Shown here piece after piece: positions 27,015-35,759 of a DNA stretch of 50,269 nt; the first letter of the stretch is position 1; each line of letters opens with the position of its first letter. A program made the translations under genes and the position numbers. Location: assembly GCF_015670745.1 (NCBI RefSeq), contig NZ_JADPCH010000018.1, positions 1-50,269 on the forward strand. Reading direction: 5' to 3'. Source of the DNA: Collinsella aerofaciens. GTDB lineage: Bacteria; Actinomycetota; Coriobacteriia; Coriobacteriales; Coriobacteriaceae. The notes under the pieces are model-generated. The model had not been told where the DNA came from. It saw nothing but the letters and a program-made list of their open reading frames with translations, and searched no databases.

Positions 27015-29176
27015 GCGAAAGTATCTATACGCTGCGCGTTTCGAGGGCTGCGGCAGGAGCGTATCCAACGATTTCCGATGCCTTGGCGGCAGCCGATCAG
27101 CTCTATCCGGATGCCGAGCAACCGGTGATGATTCGCGTCGATCCGGGCGAGTATCGCGAGCGGGTCGAGATTCATCGCTCGCATGTGACGATTGAGGGAG
27201 AGACGGCTGACAGCGTGCGTATCGTGGGCAGCCTGGGTGCCAAGATGCCTTCGGAGGACGGCTCGGGCGTGGACGGCACGCTCGGCACGTTTAGGACCTA
27301 TACCGTTTTGGTCGATGCCGACGACGTACGGCTCGAGAACCTCACAATCGTCAACGATGCGGGCGATGGGCGCGAGGTCGGTCAGGCGATTGCCCTGTAT
27401 GCCGATGGCGACCGTCTGGTTGTCGATGCCTGCTGCATTAAGGGGCACCAGGACACACTGTTTTTGGGTCCGCTGCCGCCGCATGAGGCCAAACCGGGCG
27501 GATTCATTGGGCCCAAGCAGTTTGCGCCGCGTCGGGTGGGGCGCCAGTATTTTCGACGTTGCCGGATCGAGGGCGATGTCGACTTTATCTTTGGCGGCGC
27601 GCGTGCCTACTTTGAGGGGTGCGAGATTCGCTCGCTCAACCGCGATATGGATGTCAACGGGTATGTAACGGCAGCCTCCACGCCTAAAGGCGAGCCGTAC
27701 GGATTTGTGTTCCACGGTTGTTCGTTTACTGCACCGGATGGCGTGGCGCCGGATTCGGTCTACCTGGGTCGTCCTTGGCGTGAATGGGCGCAAACTGTGC
27801 TGATCGATTGCTGGCTGGGGCGACATATCAAGCGCGAAGGCTGGTGGGATTGGAATAAGCCGGCGGCACACAACTGCGTGCAGTATGCTGGCGCGATTCT
27901 GCATGGGCCGGCGGGTGATACTACCGGCTGGGTGCCGTGGGCGAATGAACTCGATGTGATGGCTGTCGCCCGGTACGCTCGCGAGCAGGTGCTTGCCGGT
28001 GTGGATGGCTGGGATCCCGAGGGCGGCGACGGTGATGCGGTTGAGACGGCTGAACTGTCTGCCAACGGCCGCACCGTGCACATCGAGACGTACTGCGAAG
28101 ACGAACCTGCGCTGCGTGCCCGGCTGAAGCGCGAGGGGCGTTCGGCTGCTTTTACGGGCAAGACTCCTGCAGATTTTGAGGCATGGAAGATTGCGACCAG
28201 GACTCGTCTGTACGATGTTTTGGGCCTTTCGCTTATGGACCGCGTCCCGATTGAGATTCGTGAGCTCAGCCGCGTGCGGGTTGCCGGCGGCATCGTGCGC
28301 ACCCATGCGATGCTGCAGGTGGAGCGCGACGTTTGGATGCCGTTCTACCTGCTCGAGCCGCAGTCGCCTAAGCTCGATGCGCGCGGCCGCAAGTGCTGCT
28401 ATATCTGCCCACATGGCCATCAGGGAGCGGGTGCTGCAAGCGTAGCCGGTGTTGCGGGCGTGCCGGCGGTCGATGATGCCGTGCGTAAGTTCAATTACGA
28501 CTACGGTCTGCGTTTGGCGCGTATGGGTTACGTGACCGTCTGCCCCGACGCACGCGGTTGGGGATACCGTCGTGACTGGAAGGGCCAGGGCGATGACGAG
28601 AACAGCTACTTGCGAGGGACGTGCCTAAACCAGGCACGTATGGCCGAGCCACTGGGTCTTACGGTCGCGGGCCTCAACGCCTGCGATAACATGCGTCTGA
28701 TCGATTACCTAGAGGCGCGCGGCGACATTGCCATGGACGACCTGGGCTGTTTTGGCTTTTCGGGCGGCGGATACATGACGCTGTATCTGGCGGCGCTCGA
28801 CCCACGCGTATGCAAGACGTTTGTCTCGGGCTACCTGTACGGTGTCGATGATTCGCTGCTGCACCTCAACGGCAATTGCAGCTGCAACTACACACCCGGA
28901 CTTTGGCGCTTGCTCGACATGGGCGATATTGCCTCGCTTATTGCGCCACGCCCGTTGTTAGTGCAGAGCTGCGAAGAAGATCATCTGAACGGTTCGCGCG
29001 GGCTGAAAAATGTCGATGAACAGCTCAAGATCGTGCGCGATGCCTACAAGTTGCTGGGCCGCAGAGATGCTCTGCGGCACGAGGTGTGTCCGGGTGGACA
29101 CCATCTGGGAGTGACACATCTTGTCGAGGATATCGAATGGCTCGATTCGCACGTTGCGAAATGCGACCGTGCATAG
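27011..29176 (+). CDS. Fusion of CE8 pectin methylesterase and alpha/beta-hydrolase
   Basis: Residues about 1-335 form a CE8 beta-helix pectin methylesterase: GQAIAL near 118, D148 in GHQDTLF (proton donor), D191 in GDVDFIFGG (nucleophile) and R254 in YLGRPWREW. Residues about 370-721 are a separate alpha/beta-hydrolase with nucleophile S584 in GCFGFSGGGYMTLY and a likely catalytic His near 697 in GGHHLG; it resembles large acetyl-xylan-esterase/Abhydrolase_7 proteins. No signal peptide is present, unlike most CE8 enzymes, so it should act inside the cell. The ATG overlaps the preceding stop (ATGA). The fused second domain may remove acetyl groups while the first removes methyl groups. Domain calls are firm, the joint role is inference. 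Confidence 0.88.
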   Translation: MSESIYTLRVSRAAAGAYPTISDALAAADQLYPDAEQPVMIRVDPGEYRERVEIHRSHVTIEGETADSVRIVGSLGAKMPSEDGSGVDGTLGTFRTYTVLVDADDVRLENLTIVNDAGDGREVGQAIALYADGDRLVVDACCIKGHQDTLFLGPLPPHEAKPGGFIGPKQFAPRRVGRQYFRRCRIEGDVDFIFGGARAYFEGCEIRSLNRDMDVNGYVTAASTPKGEPYGFVFHGCSFTAPDGVAPDSVYLGRPWREWAQTVLIDCWLGRHIKREGWWDWNKPAAHNCVQYAGAILHGPAGDTTGWVPWANELDVMAVARYAREQVLAGVDGWDPEGGDGDAVETAELSANGRTVHIETYCEDEPALRARLKREGRSAAFTGKTPADFEAWKIATRTRLYDVLGLSLMDRVPIEIRELSRVRVAGGIVRTHAMLQVERDVWMPFYLLEPQSPKLDARGRKCCYICPHGHQGAGAASVAGVAGVPAVDDAVRKFNYDYGLRLARMGYVTVCPDARGWGYRRDWKGQGDDENSYLRGTCLNQARMAEPLGLTVAGLNACDNMRLIDYLEARGDIAMDDLGCFGFSGGGYMTLYLAALDPRVCKTFVSGYLYGVDDSLLHLNGNCSCNYTPGLWRLLDMGDIASLIAPRPLLVQSCEEDHLNGSRGLKNVDEQLKIVRDAYKLLGRRDALRHEVCPGGHHLGVTHLVEDIEWLDSHVAKCDRA

Positions 29177-29245
29177 CCCCTCGGCATGCTGCAAATAAAC
29201 GATACGTACCTGTATGGCCGCCAATGGGCGGATGAGGAGAAGATT

Positions 29246-29914
29246 ATGGAAACGAAGAGCTTGAGTGAATCGACTATTTGCTGCTTTGGCGACTCAACGA
29301 CCTGGGGCGACAACGGCTGCGGTGGAGGAGGCAACGACATCTCGTGGACCTCGCATCTGGGCGCGTTGCTGGGAGGCGCGGTCATCGAGAACTTTGGCAT
29401 CAAGGGCTCGCGTATCGCCGTCAAGGCCGACCGCAGCGATTCGTTTGTCGAGCGCCTGGACGGTATCGACGATGCGGCCGATATCTACATTGTCTTTGGC
29501 GGCGTCAACGACTTTAGCCGCAACGTGCCGCTTGGCGAGTTGGGCAGTACCGATGTGCATGAGTTCTACGGTGCGCTCGATTACCTGATCCGCACCATCA
29601 CGGCACGCTCGCCTCGGGCAAAGCTCGTGTTTATGACGCCGTGCAAGACGAGCGGTAAGCACGAGAAGGATATCCCGGCAAGCGATGAGCTCAATCACCT
29701 GGGGTTGACGCAGGTCGCCTACGTGCGGGCGATGCTCGAAGTCTGCGACCGTTACTCCGTTCCGGTGATTGACCTGTATGCGCAAAGTGGCATCAGCCCG
29801 TTTTTGCCAGAGCACCGCGAGCTTTATATGCCGGACGGTCTGCATTACAGTCCTGCCGGCTATGAGCGCCTGGCGCATCGCATCGCCGCGGGTCTCACCG
29901 CCGTTTGCCGCTAA
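29246..29914 (+). CDS. SGNH/GDSL-type esterase
   Basis: This 222-residue hydrolase has block I CFGDSTTWGDNG (nucleophile Ser near residue 16), the block III Asn in FGGVNDFSRN near 90, and block V DGLHYSPAGYERLA with the Asp-His pair near 200. This is the SGNH fold used by rhamnogalacturonan acetylesterases. No signal peptide is seen. The ATG at 29246 follows GAGGAGAAGATT. It sits 69 nt after the CE8 fusion gene and is probably in the same transcript, ending before the operator-hairpin at 29930. The substrate is likely an acetylated pectin fragment, by context only. Confidence 0.82.
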   Translation: METKSLSESTICCFGDSTTWGDNGCGGGGNDISWTSHLGALLGGAVIENFGIKGSRIAVKADRSDSFVERLDGIDDAADIYIVFGGVNDFSRNVPLGELGSTDVHEFYGALDYLIRTITARSPRAKLVFMTPCKTSGKHEKDIPASDELNHLGLTQVAYVRAMLEVCDRYSVPVIDLYAQSGISPFLPEHRELYMPDGLHYSPAGYERLAHRIAAGLTAVCR

Positions 29915-29929
29915 AAGTCTGCCGTTTGC

Positions 29930-29965
29930 GGGGAATATAGGGTTAACGTTCACCCTATATTCCCC
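29930..29965. promoter_or_regulatory. Uronate-regulon operator inside a 14-bp hairpin
   Basis: GGGGAATATAGGGT (29930-29943) and ACCCTATATTCCCC (29952-29965) are perfect inverted copies around TAACGTTC. The centre is the operator GGGTTAACGTTCACCC. It may act both as an end hairpin for the SGNH gene and as a repressor site for GH105. Confidence 0.65.
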
Positions 29966-29980
29966 GTTCGCGTTACACTA

Positions 29981-29996
29981 GGGGTAACGTTCACCT
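29981..29996. promoter_or_regulatory. Uronate-regulon operator before GH105
   Basis: GGGGTAACGTTCACCT is centred 41 bp after the previous site. Between them TTCACC (29949-29954) and TACACT (29974-29979) could be the promoter. Confidence 0.65.
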
Positions 29997-30021
29997 ATCG
30001 TTTATGTCAGAGGGGACAGCA

Positions 30022-31260
30022 ATGGGTTGCAATCAAATCCTGGACCGTTATATCGAGCAGTTGATCGAAACCTCTACGCCGCAGGCGCCGGCTTGGAATA
30101 TCGAAAAGATTCGCGCCGGCAAGGAGAACACCTGGAACTATATCGACGGCTGCATGATCAAGGCGCTCATCGAGCTGTATGAGATTACGGGCGAGCAGCG
30201 CTACCTGACGTTCGCCGATGACTACATCGATTTCTTTGTCCAGGACGACGGTACCATCAAGCATTACAACCCGCAGGAGTACAACCTCGATAACGTCAAT
30301 GCGGGCAAGACCCTCTACAAGCTGTATGACCTGGTGGGCAAGCCCAAGTATCGCGCCGCCATGGATACCATCTACCGCCAGCTCGAAACCCAGCCGCGCA
30401 CCAAAGAGGGCGTGTTTTGGCACAAGGCCGTCTACCCCAACCAGATCTGGCTCGACGGCATGTATATGGCGCAGCCGTTCTACATGCAGTATGAGCTGAG
30501 CTTCCACAACCGTCGTGCCTGCTCGGACAGCTTCCATATGTTCCAGGTTGTGCATGACCTGATGCGCAACCCCCTCAACGGTCTGTACTATCACGCTTAC
30601 GACGCGAGTCGCAAACAGTTCTGGTGCGACCCGGTCACCGGCCTTTCGGCTAACTTCTGGCTGCGCGCCGAGGGCTGGTTCGCCATGGCGCTCATCGACA
30701 CGTGGGAGCTCATGCCGCCTTCGATGTCAGCCGAGAAGGACGAGATCCGCAAGATGTTCCTCGATCTGATCGACGCCATGCTGCCGTATCAGGACGAGAA
30801 GACCGGCATGTGGCACCAGGTCATCAACCTGCCCAATATCGCCCCTAACTACCTAGAGGAGTCGGGCAGCGCCATCTTTGCCAACGCCATCATGAAGGGC
30901 GTGCGTCTGGGCGTGCTGGGCGAGCGTTACTATCAGTACGGCCGTCGCGCCTTCGATGGCATCTGCGAAACCTGCCTGTCCGAGTGTGACGGGCAGCTGG
31001 CGCTTGACAACATCTGCCTGGTTGCGGGCTTGGGAAACACCGCGCACCGCGAGGGCACGTTTGATTACTACATGAGCGAGCCCGTGGTCAAAAATGATGC
31101 AAAGGGTGTGGCGCCGCTGGTGCTTGCCTATATCGAGACCATGCATCACGACAAGCTGGCCGGTAAGCGCGATCCGCTCGCCCCCTCGGGCGTGTGCTCC
31201 ATCGAGGACCCGTTTGGCGGATACACCCCGGGCATCAACGCTCATAAGGGATGTGAATAA
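30022..31260 (+). CDS. GH105 unsaturated rhamnogalacturonyl/galacturonyl hydrolase
   Basis: GH105 enzymes cleave the unsaturated uronic acid from the non-reducing end of lyase products. The 412-residue alpha/alpha-barrel protein resembles YteR/YesR. The catalytic Asp is D145 in NQIWLDGMYMAQPF; further landmarks are DNVNAGKTLYKLYD, FWLRAEGWFAMALID and LEESGSAIFANAIMKG. It has no signal peptide. The ATG at 30022 is preferred because GAGGGGACAGCA precedes it; an in-frame ATG 18 nt upstream overlaps that site. The product enters the DhuI/DhuD branch encoded at 35760-37442. Operators at 29930 and 29981 place it in the uronate regulon. Confidence 0.93.
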   Translation: MGCNQILDRYIEQLIETSTPQAPAWNIEKIRAGKENTWNYIDGCMIKALIELYEITGEQRYLTFADDYIDFFVQDDGTIKHYNPQEYNLDNVNAGKTLYKLYDLVGKPKYRAAMDTIYRQLETQPRTKEGVFWHKAVYPNQIWLDGMYMAQPFYMQYELSFHNRRACSDSFHMFQVVHDLMRNPLNGLYYHAYDASRKQFWCDPVTGLSANFWLRAEGWFAMALIDTWELMPPSMSAEKDEIRKMFLDLIDAMLPYQDEKTGMWHQVINLPNIAPNYLEESGSAIFANAIMKGVRLGVLGERYYQYGRRAFDGICETCLSECDGQLALDNICLVAGLGNTAHREGTFDYYMSEPVVKNDAKGVAPLVLAYIETMHHDKLAGKRDPLAPSGVCSIEDPFGGYTPGINAHKGCE

Positions 31261-31261
31261 C

Positions 31262-32167
31262 GTGGGGGCTATTACTCCGGGCGTACGTTTGCACGACCTT
31301 CCGCAGGGTACCGTCGAGGAACGCATTCGTATGGCGGGAGAGCTGGGCTTTTCGTGCATTCAACTGCCGAGCAAGGTGCTCTACGCATCGATGGGGATCG
31401 ATCGAGGCGGCCTGACCCGCGAGCTTGCCGACCATTTGCGTGCGGTGCTCGACGAGGCGGGCGTTTCGGTCGCCGTGCTCGGCTGTTATAAGAATCTGGC
31501 GACGCCCGATCGACAACAGCTCATGGATAACATTGCCGAGTACGAGGCGTGCTTGAATTTTGCCCAGATGCTCGGCGGATGCCCGGTTGGCACCGAGACC
31601 GGTCGTCCCAATGCGCAGAACCGCGTCGCGGACGACCGCATGACCGACGAGGCACTCGATGCGTTTGCAGACGGACTTGCACACGTCTGCGATCGGGCCG
31701 AGGCCGTGGGCGGGCAAATACTGATCGAGCCCGGTTGGAACGAGACGGTTAATACGCCGGATCGCTGCCGTGAGGTGCTGGAGCGCGTCTCGAGCCCGTC
31801 GCTCGGCGTGATCTACGACCCAGTGTCGCTGCTGCACCCCAGCGTCGTTGACGAAGCGCAGGAAATCACAGCGCGCATGCTCTACTTATGCGGCAGTAAG
31901 ATCCGCGTGCTGCACGCCAAGGATTTTGAGGTCGTTGATAACGAGGACGAAGCCGGTTGGTGCGACGGTACGGGTTCACGCCTGGTGTGCCACGGCGTGG
32001 GCGAGACGGGTCGCTATGACTTTGAGCCCGTGGTGGCCTGGGCTGCCGCCGCCTGCCCTGGGATTCCCTGCGTGGTCGAGAACAGCGTGCCGGCGACGGC
32101 GGCTGACTGCCTGGCGACACTCGAGCACATGTCCGCTCGCTGCGGGGCTCCGCATCGCGAGTTATAG
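31262..32167 (+). CDS. TIM-barrel sugar phosphate isomerase/epimerase family protein
   Basis: This 301-residue protein of the xylose-isomerase-like/AP-endonuclease-2 fold has MAGELGFSCIQLP near the start, LIEPGWNETVN near 160, GVIYDPVSLLHP near 185 and HAKDFEVV near 215. These supply the usual Glu, Asp and His metal-ligand positions. A GTG start at 31262, one base after the GH105 stop, is favoured because AAGGGATG lies at the end of GH105; it implies tight coupling. The substrate is unknown; an epimerase or isomerase acting on a product of GH105 or another sugar of pectin is a fair guess. Confidence 0.75.
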   Translation: MGAITPGVRLHDLPQGTVEERIRMAGELGFSCIQLPSKVLYASMGIDRGGLTRELADHLRAVLDEAGVSVAVLGCYKNLATPDRQQLMDNIAEYEACLNFAQMLGGCPVGTETGRPNAQNRVADDRMTDEALDAFADGLAHVCDRAEAVGGQILIEPGWNETVNTPDRCREVLERVSSPSLGVIYDPVSLLHPSVVDEAQEITARMLYLCGSKIRVLHAKDFEVVDNEDEAGWCDGTGSRLVCHGVGETGRYDFEPVVAWAAAACPGIPCVVENSVPATAADCLATLEHMSARCGAPHREL

Positions 32168-32270
32168 CATTGGCTTTTGCCGTGTCGGCAGATTGAGATT
32201 ACCTGTATGGGGGCGGCGGTGAAGGGTCTTTATCGTCGCCCCATTGGATTGCATTAAAAAGGGGAGTTGC

Positions 32271-33488
32271 GTGGCTATCCATATTGTCGAAGAGGCGAAT
32301 CGTTGCCTAGGTTGTAAAAGGGCGTTCTGTCAGGTTAAGGGCTGCCCGGTTCAGACGCCTATTCCGCAGGTCATCGACCTGTTCAAACAGCGTCGTTTAG
32401 AAGAAGCGGGCGAGCTGCTGTTCCAGAACAATCCCATGAGCGCGGTCTGCTCCATGGTGTGCAACCATTCGGGCCAGTGCGAGGGTGCTTGCATCCAGGG
32501 CCGCAAGGGCACACCTGTGCATTTCTCGAGCATCGAGAACTATATCTCGACAGCGTATTTGGATCGTAAGGAGTGGACGCCCGCGCCGTCGTGCGGCAAA
32601 CAGGTTGCTGTGGTCGGTTCCGGTCCCGCCGGTATTACCGTGGCCATTAAAATGGCCCAGCTGGGCTGTGCCGTCACGGTATTTGAACAGCGCCCCGAGA
32701 TCGGCGGGGTGCTGGAATACGGTATCCCCGAGTTCCGCCTGCCCCGTGCGCTCGTGCAAAAGTATCGCCACGTGATGTGCTCGCTCGGCGTGCGTGTGCG
32801 CCCTTCGACCACCATCGGCGGCGCGTTGCACATCGATGACCTGCTGCGCGACGGCTACGATGCGGTCTTTGTTGGTACCGGTACCTGGCGAGCTCGAAAG
32901 TTGGGTATTCCCGGCGAGTCGCGCGGCAACGTGCTGTTTGGCATCGATTATCTGGTCGATCCCGCGAGCGTGGCAATCGGGCAGAACGTGGCGGTTATCG
33001 GCGCCGGCAATGTGGCCATGGATGTTGCCCGTACGGCCCTGCGCTCGGGCGCTCGCAAGGTCACTGTGTATGCCCGCTCGCGCCATATCTCGGCCATCGA
33101 CGACGAGGTCGAGCTGACCGAGCTTGACGGTGCCGAAATCGTGTGCGGCAAGGCGATTTGTGCCATCGACGATAACGGTCCGGTGTTTGAGACGGCTATC
33201 TTTGACGAGGACAACAACGTGGTGGGCTATGAGGAAGAACTCGACCACGTGTCCGCCGACACGGTTGTGATTGCGGCGTCTCAAGTGCCCAAGGACAAGC
33301 TCGTGCTTACAACGGGCGGTCTGGAGACCGACCATCGCGGCCTGCTTTCGGTCGACGAGTATGGCATGACTACCGTGCCTGGCGTCTTTGCCGCCGGCGA
33401 CGTGGTCAACGGCCCGCTCACTGTGGTCCACGCCGTAGCTGGCGCCAAGCTCGCCGTCGAAGGCATGACCACCTACCTGGGCCTCTAA
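32271..33488 (+). CDS. GltD-like NAD(P)H-dependent FAD/Fe-S oxidoreductase
   Basis: This 405-residue protein resembles the glutamate synthase small subunit and NfnB. The N-terminal Fe-S domain has RCLGCKRAFCQVKGCPVQTPIP and CSMVCNHSGQCEGACIQGRKG. The FAD fingerprint is VAVVGSGPAGITVAIKMA near 111-128 and the NAD(P) fingerprint VAVIGAGNVAMDVARTALR near 240. The end GVFAAGDVVNGPLTVVHAVAGAK is the second FAD motif. The GTG at 32271 has AAAAAGGGGAG 5 nt upstream; an in-frame TTG at 32244 has none. No glutamate synthase large subunit lies nearby, so it may supply electrons to the OYE-type enzyme or another partner. Confidence 0.85.
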   Translation: MAIHIVEEANRCLGCKRAFCQVKGCPVQTPIPQVIDLFKQRRLEEAGELLFQNNPMSAVCSMVCNHSGQCEGACIQGRKGTPVHFSSIENYISTAYLDRKEWTPAPSCGKQVAVVGSGPAGITVAIKMAQLGCAVTVFEQRPEIGGVLEYGIPEFRLPRALVQKYRHVMCSLGVRVRPSTTIGGALHIDDLLRDGYDAVFVGTGTWRARKLGIPGESRGNVLFGIDYLVDPASVAIGQNVAVIGAGNVAMDVARTALRSGARKVTVYARSRHISAIDDEVELTELDGAEIVCGKAICAIDDNGPVFETAIFDEDNNVVGYEEELDHVSADTVVIAASQVPKDKLVLTTGGLETDHRGLLSVDEYGMTTVPGVFAAGDVVNGPLTVVHAVAGAKLAVEGMTTYLGL

Positions 33489-33504
33489 CTCCATCCCGCC
33501 CATC

Positions 33505-33576
33505 AGTTGCGGTGAAATACGGACTGTTTTGGCTGTCAAAAGTCTCATCTACTCCGTATTCCACCGCAACTTTTTT
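33505..33576. repeat. Palindromic repeat, copy 1 (GTTGCGGTG family)
   Basis: AGTTGCGGTGAAATACGGA (33505-33523) pairs with TCCGTATTCCACCGCAACT (33553-33571) with one mismatch, then TTTTTT. It starts 16 nt after the GltD-like stop and can act as its terminator. Other copies are at 36427, 43529 and 44377. Confidence 0.85.
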
Positions 33577-33689
33577 GTGAGGGTCGGGATTGAAGGTGGG
33601 GAGTACGAGCGAGTGCGGATACGGCAGTTGCTGATACGATAAGTACGTTAGCAACTGCCGCCGAGCGGCTCAAACGAAAGGAAGCCTGT

Positions 33690-35639
33690 ATGGAGTCCTC
33701 TGCCTACCCGATGCTCTTTAGCCCGATCAAGGTCGGTACAACCGAGGTCAAGAACCGCGTCTTTATGCCGCCGGTATCCACCAACTTGGCCGATCATGGC
33801 TATGTGACCGACGACTTGGTCGATCATTACCGTGCCCGTGCCAAGGGCGGCGTGGGCCTCATCATTACCGAGGTCGTGACGGTCGAGCCCACCTATACCT
33901 ATCTGCCGGGTGACATGTGCTGCTACGACGACACGTTTATCCCCGGTTGGGAAAAGCTCGCCGCGGCCGTCCACGAGTACGGCTGCAAGATCATGCCGCA
34001 GCTCTTCCACCCCGCCTACATGGCCTTTAACATCCCGGGCACGCCGCGCCTGATTGCTCCGTCCTTTGTGGGTCCGTCCTATGCTCGCGAGGCGCCGCGT
34101 CCCATCACGGTCGATGAGATTCACGAGCTCACGCATCAGTTTGGCGACGCTGCCGTGCGTATGCAGAAGGCCGGCGTCGATGGCGTCGAGGTCCATGCGG
34201 CGCACGCCCACGGCATGCTCGGCGGCTTTTTGACCCCGCTCTACAACAAGCGCACCGATGAGTACGGCGGCTCGCTCGACGCTCGCATGCGCTTCTTGCT
34301 CGAGGTCATCGCCGAGATTCGCGAGCGCTGCGGGAAGGACTTTATCATCGACGTCCGCATTTCGGGCGATGAGTACACCGATGGCGGCCTGACCCTCAAC
34401 GACATGATCTACGTCTCGCGTCGCCTGGAGAAGGCCGGCGTCGACATGATTCACGTGTCGGGCGGCACCACCATCAAGCGCGGCTCTGCGATTCCCGCCG
34501 CCGGCACGCAGCAGGCCTCGCATGCCGCCTGCTCGCGCGAGATCAAAAAGCACGTCAACATTCCCGTTGCCACCGTCGGACGCATTAACGAGGCTTGGAT
34601 CGCCGAGGAGCTGATCGAGGACGGTGCCGCCGACATCTGCATGATGGGCCGCGCCAATCTGTGTGATGCCGAGTTCTGCAACAAGGCCGCTGCCGGCAAC
34701 GCCGACGATATTCGCCCCTGCATTGGCTGCCTGCGCTGCCTGAACGGCATTATGTTTGGCAAACGCATCTCCTGCACCGTTAATCCGGACGTGGAGCGCG
34801 ACGAGGCTGGCTACGAGCCTGCCGCTGAGGCCAAGAACGTGCTCGTTGTGGGCGCTGGTCCTGCGGGCATGGAGGCGGCGTTCACTGCCGCCAAGCGCGG
34901 CCACAACGTGGTGCTCGTGGACAAGCAGGACGAACCGGGCGGCGAGATGCGTATCGCAGCCGTTCCGCCGGCAAAGCAGGAACTCACCCGTGTGATCAAG
35001 TATCAGTATCGCCGTCTTGCTGAGGCGGGCGTGAAGTGCGTATTTGGCACCGAGCTTACTGCCGAGGACATTCAGCGCGACTACGCCGGCTACGAGGTCG
35101 TCCTGGCCTATGGCGCCGAGCCCATCGCTCCGGCCTTCATGCAGGGCTTTAAGCAGGTTATGACGGCCGACGACCTGCTGGGTGGCAAGGCTTTCCCGGG
35201 CAAGAAGATCGTCATCGTCGGCGGCGGCACCGTCGGCTGCGAGACGGCCGATTACCTGGCCCCGTTGGTCAACGACCTGTCGCCGGCCAACCGCGATGTC
35301 ACCGTCATCGAGATGACCAAGACGCTCGCCGCCAACGAGGGCGGCGCCGGTCGCGCGGTGCTCATCACGCGCATGCTCTCCAAGGGCGTCCACGTGCTGA
35401 CCGAGGCCAAGGTGACCGAGATTACCGAGGACACCATCAGCTACGAAAAGGACGGCGAGGTCCACACCATCACCGGTGCCGATACGCTGGTGCTGGCGAT
35501 GGGCTACCGTCCCAATACCAAGTTGGCCGACGACCTTGCCGCTGCCGGCGTTACCACCCACGTGCTGGGCGATGCCAACAAGTGTGGCAACATTCGCGAC
35601 GCCATCGGCGATGGCTATAAGGTTGCCTGCGAGCTCTAG
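33690..35639 (+). CDS. OYE-type FMN/FAD/4Fe-4S oxidoreductase (2,4-dienoyl-CoA reductase-like)
   Basis: The 649 residues carry an Old Yellow Enzyme TIM barrel (about 1-360; VFMPPVSTNLAD, GVDGVEVHAAHAHGMLGGFLTPLYNKRTDEYGG). Next comes a 4Fe-4S motif CIGCLRCLNGIMFGKRISC near 350-370, then an FAD/NAD(P) half with VLVVGAGPAGMEAAFTAAKRG near 388 and IVIVGGGTVGCETADYL near 510. This layout is that of 2,4-dienoyl-CoA reductase, trimethylamine dehydrogenase and related enone reductases. AAGGAAG precedes the ATG. Its place between uronate genes suggests a substrate from plant polysaccharide or phenolics, but the sequence does not identify it. Confidence 0.88.
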   Translation: MESSAYPMLFSPIKVGTTEVKNRVFMPPVSTNLADHGYVTDDLVDHYRARAKGGVGLIITEVVTVEPTYTYLPGDMCCYDDTFIPGWEKLAAAVHEYGCKIMPQLFHPAYMAFNIPGTPRLIAPSFVGPSYAREAPRPITVDEIHELTHQFGDAAVRMQKAGVDGVEVHAAHAHGMLGGFLTPLYNKRTDEYGGSLDARMRFLLEVIAEIRERCGKDFIIDVRISGDEYTDGGLTLNDMIYVSRRLEKAGVDMIHVSGGTTIKRGSAIPAAGTQQASHAACSREIKKHVNIPVATVGRINEAWIAEELIEDGAADICMMGRANLCDAEFCNKAAAGNADDIRPCIGCLRCLNGIMFGKRISCTVNPDVERDEAGYEPAAEAKNVLVVGAGPAGMEAAFTAAKRGHNVVLVDKQDEPGGEMRIAAVPPAKQELTRVIKYQYRRLAEAGVKCVFGTELTAEDIQRDYAGYEVVLAYGAEPIAPAFMQGFKQVMTADDLLGGKAFPGKKIVIVGGGTVGCETADYLAPLVNDLSPANRDVTVIEMTKTLAANEGGAGRAVLITRMLSKGVHVLTEAKVTEITEDTISYEKDGEVHTITGADTLVLAMGYRPNTKLADDLAAAGVTTHVLGDANKCGNIRDAIGDGYKVACEL

Positions 35640-35696
35640 TCAACCCCTTGGTGCATGTGAGGCCTATCCCCGCGGCGTCAGTCGGTAGATAGCAAA

Positions 35697-35734
35697 AAGC
35701 GGCGGTCGTCCCGTACATGGGACGACCGCCGCTT
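35697..35734. terminator. Bidirectional terminator between OYE gene and dhuI
   Basis: AAGCGGCGGTCGTCCC and GGGACGACCGCCGCTT form a perfect 16-bp stem with loop GTACAT. A T run follows on the minus strand (TTTTTGC), suiting the end of dhuI; it also lies between the two convergent genes. Confidence 0.9.
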
Positions 35735-35759
35735 GCGTTAGCTGCAATGAGTCGTGCGA

